From Dallia pectoralis (lineage: Eukaryota; Chordata; Actinopteri; Esociformes; Umbridae), in contig CM055755.1 of assembly GCA_029465975.1 (NCBI GenBank), forward strand, positions 12,460,738-12,524,737: a stretch of 64,000 bases of DNA, given 5' to 3'. A model generated the notes under the pieces. The model saw only the letters and a program-made list of their open reading frames with translations. It had not been told where the DNA came from and searched no databases. This document shows, piece after piece, positions 58,498 to 64,000 of this stretch (position 1 is its first letter; every line of letters begins with the position of its first letter). The position numbers and the translations under genes were made by a program.

Positions 58498-60835
58498 ATC
58501 TAAAGACCAACTAGATTCATGTAATCACATAGCACAACTATTAAGGACAAACTAGATTCATGTTATCACATAGCACAACTATTAAGGACAAACTAGATTA
58601 ATGTAATCACATAGCACAACTATTAAGGACAAACTAGATTCATGTTATCACATAGCACAACTATTAAGGACCAACTAGATTCATGTTATCACATAGCACA
58701 ACTATTAAGGACAAACGATATTCATGTAATCACATAGCACAACTATTAAGGACAAACTAGATTCATGTTATCACATAGCACAACTATTAAGGACCAACTA
58801 GATTCATGTTATCACATAGCACAACTATTAAGGACCAACTAGATTAATGTAATCACATAGCACAACTATTAAGGACCAACTAGATTAATGTAATCACATA
58901 GCACAACTATTAAGGACCAACTAGATTAATGTAATCACATAGCACAACTATTAAGGACCAACTAGATTCATGTAATCACATAGCACAACCATTAAGGACC
59001 AACTAGATTCATGTTATCACATAGCACAACCATTAAGGACAAACTAGATTCATGTTATCACATAGCACAACTATTAAGGACAAACGATATTCATGTAATC
59101 ACATAGCACAACTATTAAGGACATACTAGATTCATGTTATCACATAGCACAACTATTAAGGACCAACTAGATTGATGTTATCACATAGCACAACCATTAA
59201 GGACAAACTAGATTCATGTTATCACATAGCACAACTATTAAGGACAAACGATATTCATGTAATCACATAGCACAACTATTAAGGACAAACTAGATTCATG
59301 TTATCACATAGCACAACTATTAAGGACCAACTAGATTCATGTTATCACATAGCACAACCATTAAGGACAAACTAGATTCATGTTATCACATAGCACAACT
59401 ATTAAGGACAAACGATATTCATGTAATCACATAGCACAACTATTAAGGACAAACTAGATTCATGTAATCACATTGCACAACTATTAAGGACAAACTAGAT
59501 TCATGTTATCACATAGCACAACTATTAAGGACCAACTACATTCATGTTATCACATAGCACAACTATTAAGGACCAACTAGGACCAACTAAGGACAAACAT
59601 TCATGTTATCACATAGCACAACTATTAAGGACCAACTAGATTCATGTTATCACATAGCACAACTATTAAGGACCAACTAGATTAATGTAATCACATAGCA
59701 CAACTATTAAGGACCAACTAGATTAATGTAATCACATAGCACAACTATTAAGGACCAACTAGATTCATGTAATCACATAGCACAACTATTAAGGACCAAC
59801 TAGATTCATGTTATCACATAGCACAACCATTAAGGACAAACTAGATTCATGTTATCACATAGCACAACCATTAAGGACAAACTAGATTCATGTTATCACA
59901 TAGCACAACTATTAAGGACAAACGATATTCATGTAATCACATAGCACAACTATTAAGGACAAACTAGATTCATGTTATCACATAGCACAACTATTAAGGA
60001 CCAACTAGATTCATGTTATCACATAGCACAACCATTAAGGACAAACTAGATTCATGTTATCACATAGCACAACTATTAAGGACAAACGATATTCATGTAA
60101 TCACATAGCACAACTATTAAGGACAAACTAGATTCATGTTATCACATAGCACAACTATTAAGGACCAACTAGATTCATGTAATCACATAGCACAACTATT
60201 AAGGACCAACTAGATTCATGTTATCACATAGCACAACCATTAAGGACAAACGATATTCATGTAATCACATAGCACAACTATTAAGGACCAACTAGATTCA
60301 TGTTATCACATAGCACAACTATTAAGGACCAACTAGATTAATGTAATCACATAGCACAACTATTAAGGACCAACTAGATTAATGTAATCACATAGCACAA
60401 CTATTAAGGACCAACTAGATTCATGTAATCACATAGCACAACTATTAAGGACCAACTAGATTCATGTTATCACATAGCACAACCATTAAGGACAAACTAG
60501 ATTCATGTAATCACATAGCACAACTATTAAGGACAAACTATATTCATGTTATCACATAACATAACTATTACGGACCAACTAGATTAATGTAATCACATAG
60601 CACAACTATTAAGGACCAACTAGATTAATGTAATCACATAGCACAACTATTAAGGACAAACTAGATTCATGTAATCACATAGCACAACTATTAAGGACCA
60701 ACTAGATTAATGTAATCACATAGCACAACTATTAAGGACCAACTAGATTCATGTAATCACATTGCACAACTATTAAGGACCAACCAGATTCATGTAATCA
60801 CATAGCACAACTATTAAGGACCAACTAGATTAATG
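58498..60835. repeat. 41-bp minisatellite, ~57 copies with 164-bp higher-order period
   Basis: Unit begins AGGACCAACTAGATTCATGT and ends CACAACTATTA. A marker variant (AAACGATATTC) recurs at 58716, 59085, 59249, 59413, 59923, 60087 and 60251. The four short intervals (59085-59249-59413 and 59923-60087-60251) are exactly 164 bp, or four units. A block of ATTAATG units recurs near 58840, 59670 and 60320. Confidence 0.96.
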
Positions 60836-61684
60836 CTTTTGGCGAAATCTAGTATATTCAATCTGTTTTTGAATAATGTCTAACCTTGATAAACAACAGT
60901 CTAATAAATAATAACAAAAAAACATCCAGTAAGAACAAACTAGATTCCACAGACATTGATAGATAGATAGATAATTTCCAACACTATCGGTCAGCCCTAA
61001 ACAACACTTAGTATTCCCAACATAATTCACATTCAACACCATTGTTCCATTCGCTTAACAGGCTGAACACACAGGCTGAACACACAGGCTGAACTTGGAT
61101 CAGGGTAACACATCTGACTAATAGGACGCTATAATAGTAGGCTATGCGTTGTGTGTGTCCAGATACGGGGGCTGTGTTGACCCAACAGCATATTGCTACA
61201 TGATATATGGATGGTATGTGCATAGGAAACATTAGATCTGGCAACCATGAGGGCCCGGGTAGAAAACCATAATATCCCACACGCTACAGATGACTAGATG
61301 AAAACCCATATGTTCCATTGATACGGTAGAATACTGGATGGAAGGCCAGAGTTCAGAGGACAGGTGCAATGGTGTAACAACCTTATTAAGGGAAATAAAT
61401 AGCATACCTTTTCCTCAGAGACAGACATTATACCAAACACACGGCAACCTGGTCTTTAAGATGGTCCAGCCTTGGTTTACGGTTGCTTTATGGCATGGTT
61501 ACCTCACGCCCCCAAGCAGAGTTTTAATCATTAACACGTTAGAGGTTTTTTAGCATATAAATACTCCACAGGAGTGGAACAAACAGACACAAACACACCA
61601 ACAAACCCTGGCTAAATTTAGAACCTTTTCCATGCGGTGGCAAAGTCATAGAGCATGACACAGTGCCTTGGGAAAGGCGATAGA
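60836..61684. other. Intronic spacer
   Basis: A small GATA run near 60957-60973 and three copies of ACACAGGCTGA near 61060-61095; otherwise unremarkable. Confidence 0.5.
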
Positions 61685-62232
61685 AGGGGGAGGGAGAGAG
61701 AGAGAACAGAAGAGAGAGAGAGAGAAACAGGGAGAGAGAAGGGGAGAGAGAGAGAGAAGGGGAGAGAGAGAAACAGGGAGAGAGAAGGGGAGAGAGAGAG
61801 AACGGAAGAGAGAGAGAACGGATGAGAGAGAGAGAAACAGGGAGAGAGAAGGGAGGGAGAGAGAACGGAAGAGAGAGAGAACGGATGAGAGAGAGAGAAA
61901 CAGGGGGAGACAAGGGGAGAGAGAGAAACAGGGAGAGAGAGAGAGAGGGAGAGAGAAACAGGGAGAGAGAAAGAAAGAAAGCAAGAGAGTGGGTGAGAGG
62001 CTTGGAAAAATGGATATAAAATAAAGGTAGAGAAAGAAAATAGACTGGGACAGAAACAGGGAAGAATGTAACAAACAGAAAGCAAGAGAGAGAGAGAATA
62101 GAATGAGACCGGAAGTCAAAGATAGCGGGACTAGAGAGAGAGAAACAGAGAGAGAGAAAGACAGACAGAAAGAGTAGAGAGAGAGAGAAACAGGGAGAGA
62201 GAGAGAGAACAGGAGAGACAGAGAGAGACAGA
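61685..62232. repeat. GA-rich simple repeats
   Basis: Imperfect (GA)n/(GAGAGAAACAGG)n tracts at 61685-61985 and 62084-62232, separated by about 100 bp of mixed sequence. The plus strand is almost all purine. Confidence 0.93.
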
Positions 62233-64000
62233 AGACAAACAGGTAAAAACAGAGACGTTTAGTACAGTGTCGCGTTGGCACAGTGTCGCGTTGGCCAGCA
62301 TGAAGCGTGACTCGCCATAATAGGTACTAACACACTTTACAGTGGTGTCTTTTTTAAAGCCCCATGACTACAGTTAAATCATCTCTAGGTGGCAGGCTAG
62401 CAGAATGTGAATTTATAGAGCCACATGTCTCCCGGCACTTTCTGAGATGTTTCAACGGCGTTTGCGAGTCTCAAAAGAGAAATGATGAGAAGGGCCAAGA
62501 GGTCAGTAACCAATGGAAGCACCTCGTACACGTCATTTAACTACAACACCAGACACAGCCACGCTCAGGACATCGTCTGGGTCGTCAGAAAGAAAGAAGT
62601 GAAAGAGGAAACGAGAAAAGATTAGCTGAGGTTTGAGGAGTGTGCATAATTCATAGGCATGTTACTGGAGATGATTTGGCAGGGATCTTAAGAAAGAGAT
62701 CACAGTCGTAATCTTCAATAGGCATTGATGGAGACCTTAGCATGAAAGTTCCCCTTAAGAGCTGCTCTCCGGAGAATACAGTACACACCGACTTCCACAC
62801 TCGTCAGCCAGATCACACACACACGCACGTGGCAATGCTCAGCTACTGAATACACACACACGCGGATGTATCCTCAGTGAATGAATGCCACTGTTTCCTA
62901 AAAATAATCACAAACTGGGCAATTTAAAAACATTGCCCCGCCCACACACACACACCCCCACACACCCACACCCACACACCCACACACCCACACCCCCACC
63001 CCACACCCCACACCCACACACCCACCCCCACACACCCACACACCCACACACACACACACACCCACACACACACACACACACACTCAATTATTTCTATTCA
63101 CTTTGCACTCCTCCTTTTTGAGTCCTGGAATAGCAGGCCATTCATATTTAAAGGCTGCGAGCCGAGCGGTGGGAGAGGGGAAAACACTGACGTCAGGCCC
63201 AAGAAAAGAAGGCTTTTTCTCAATCCCAGCCTGTACTGTCTGAGAGAAAGGGGAGGAGGAACACTTAGCAGAGATTGGCAATCAGAGCACAGCTTTGTGA
63301 TTACTTGAATGGTCTTTCAAATATTTAATTACTCTTCTCTGAGCAGTTTCCTAACTCCAGAGGTTTACATTCGCCACCCTGACAATGTATCTCAACAGGA
63401 CACAGTTCAGTGACTGCAGCATCCAAAAACACATTTCGGGTGTTGTTCTTTTTCACTTCGGACTGCAGATTTATACATTGAGCATAATATATTTTATTAA
63501 ATGGCAAACTCTTCAAAAATGAACATAGACTGTATTTTATCAAATATTACAAAAACTAAAAGCTATGACAGCAATTCCTTAGAGGCTCACGAATGATATA
63601 ATGTCCAACAGAATTTTATCTTATGAACACATGCAAAGAGTAAATCCATTCTGTGGTGAACAGAACCAGTCCACAGGTCTAGTACCGGACCCCGGGCCAG
63701 GCAATAAGCTTGTGGTGGCTTCCTGCAGTCATTATCATTGGAAACACTGTAGAGCTAAACATCTATGCCATTAGGCCCAAACAATCAGACAGTATAACCA
63801 GAAAAGAAAGCATCCATGCAAAACTCTCTCACTACAGGGAGGATATCCAATGTCAGTCCGAGTAGAGCATTGAGCCACTCAAACACACTCTCACACTGAT
63901 GTATCCTGAGTGAACAAATGCCACTGTTTCCTAAACTCGAAGAACGAACGAACAAACAAAACACACACACAGGTGTGCCGGGCGTGTGCCGGGCACGTTT
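62233..64000. other. Intronic spacer to window end
   Basis: Holds the C/A tract at 62940. The phrase near CAGTGAATGAATGCCACTGTTTCCTAAA (62875-62902) recurs with changes at about 63909-63936, a distant short duplication. No exon was seen. Confidence 0.5.
62940..63083. repeat. (CA)n/(CCCACA)n simple repeat
   Basis: C/A-only tract on the plus strand, about 145 bp, ending in a pure CA run. Confidence 0.95.

Overview
The window looks like teleost fish nuclear DNA and lies almost entirely inside the introns of one gene read from the minus strand. The only host coding sequence I can support is a 93-bp, phase 0/0 exon at 26704-26796. It encodes the start of the second RNA-recognition motif of a Musashi protein and fits msi2 better than msi1 (LSANTVVEDV rather than the msi1-type LSVNTTVEDV, as I recall the families). 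It has a clean AG acceptor with a pyrimidine tract and a GTAAGG donor. No other Musashi exon was recognised, so the rest of the window is read as flanking intron. A teleost is inferred from the large (CA)n load, the extreme minisatellite content, a fish-type class I retrovirus and a dispersed repeat near 37.4 kb that I associate with salmonid/esocid genomes. The species is not determined.

Layout. 1-26.7 kb (downstream intron of the minus-strand gene): single-copy intron broken up by more than twenty tandem arrays, including about 47 copies of a 53-bp unit (1949-4435), about 42 copies of a 19-bp GC-rich unit (6320-7110), four arrays back to back (8.8-10.1 kb), a (GT)n composite (12.7-13.4 kb), a 16-bp purine-rich array (15.17-16.15 kb), a 22-bp pyrimidine-rich array (18.4-19.5 kb) and a 30-bp array (19.7-20.2 kb). 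26.7-39.9 kb (upstream intron): more arrays (11-, 20-, 18-, 12-, 20-, 11- and 51-bp units) and the quietest single-copy DNA, 30-33.5 kb, where conserved regulatory elements are most plausible. 39.97-49.91 kb: a complete class I (gamma/epsilon-like) endogenous retrovirus on the minus strand, the same sense as msi2. 50-64 kb: intron with a 29-bp array (51.6-52.9 kb), a second unrelated 29-bp array (57.7-58.4 kb) and a 2.3-kb 41-bp array (58.5-60.8 kb) with visible higher-order structure.

The provirus has two 704-bp LTRs (39969-40672 and 49203-49906) differing at two positions, TG...CA termini, a 4-bp GTTT target duplication, a tRNA-Pro-type primer site, gag (myristoylation glycine, PPPY, CCHC knuckle), an in-frame UGA before protease, pol (PR, a roughly 200-residue unassigned segment, RT, RNase H, integrase) and env (CWIC, RARR, CX6CC, membrane anchor). 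About ten frame breaks interrupt these genes although the LTRs are nearly identical. All breaks I could see are indels, not stop substitutions, so they may be consensus errors in the assembly or damage inherited from a defective parent element.

Roughly 19 kb of the 64 kb, by my addition of array lengths, is tandem repeat. Most long open frames in the window are by-products of these arrays and are not genes.
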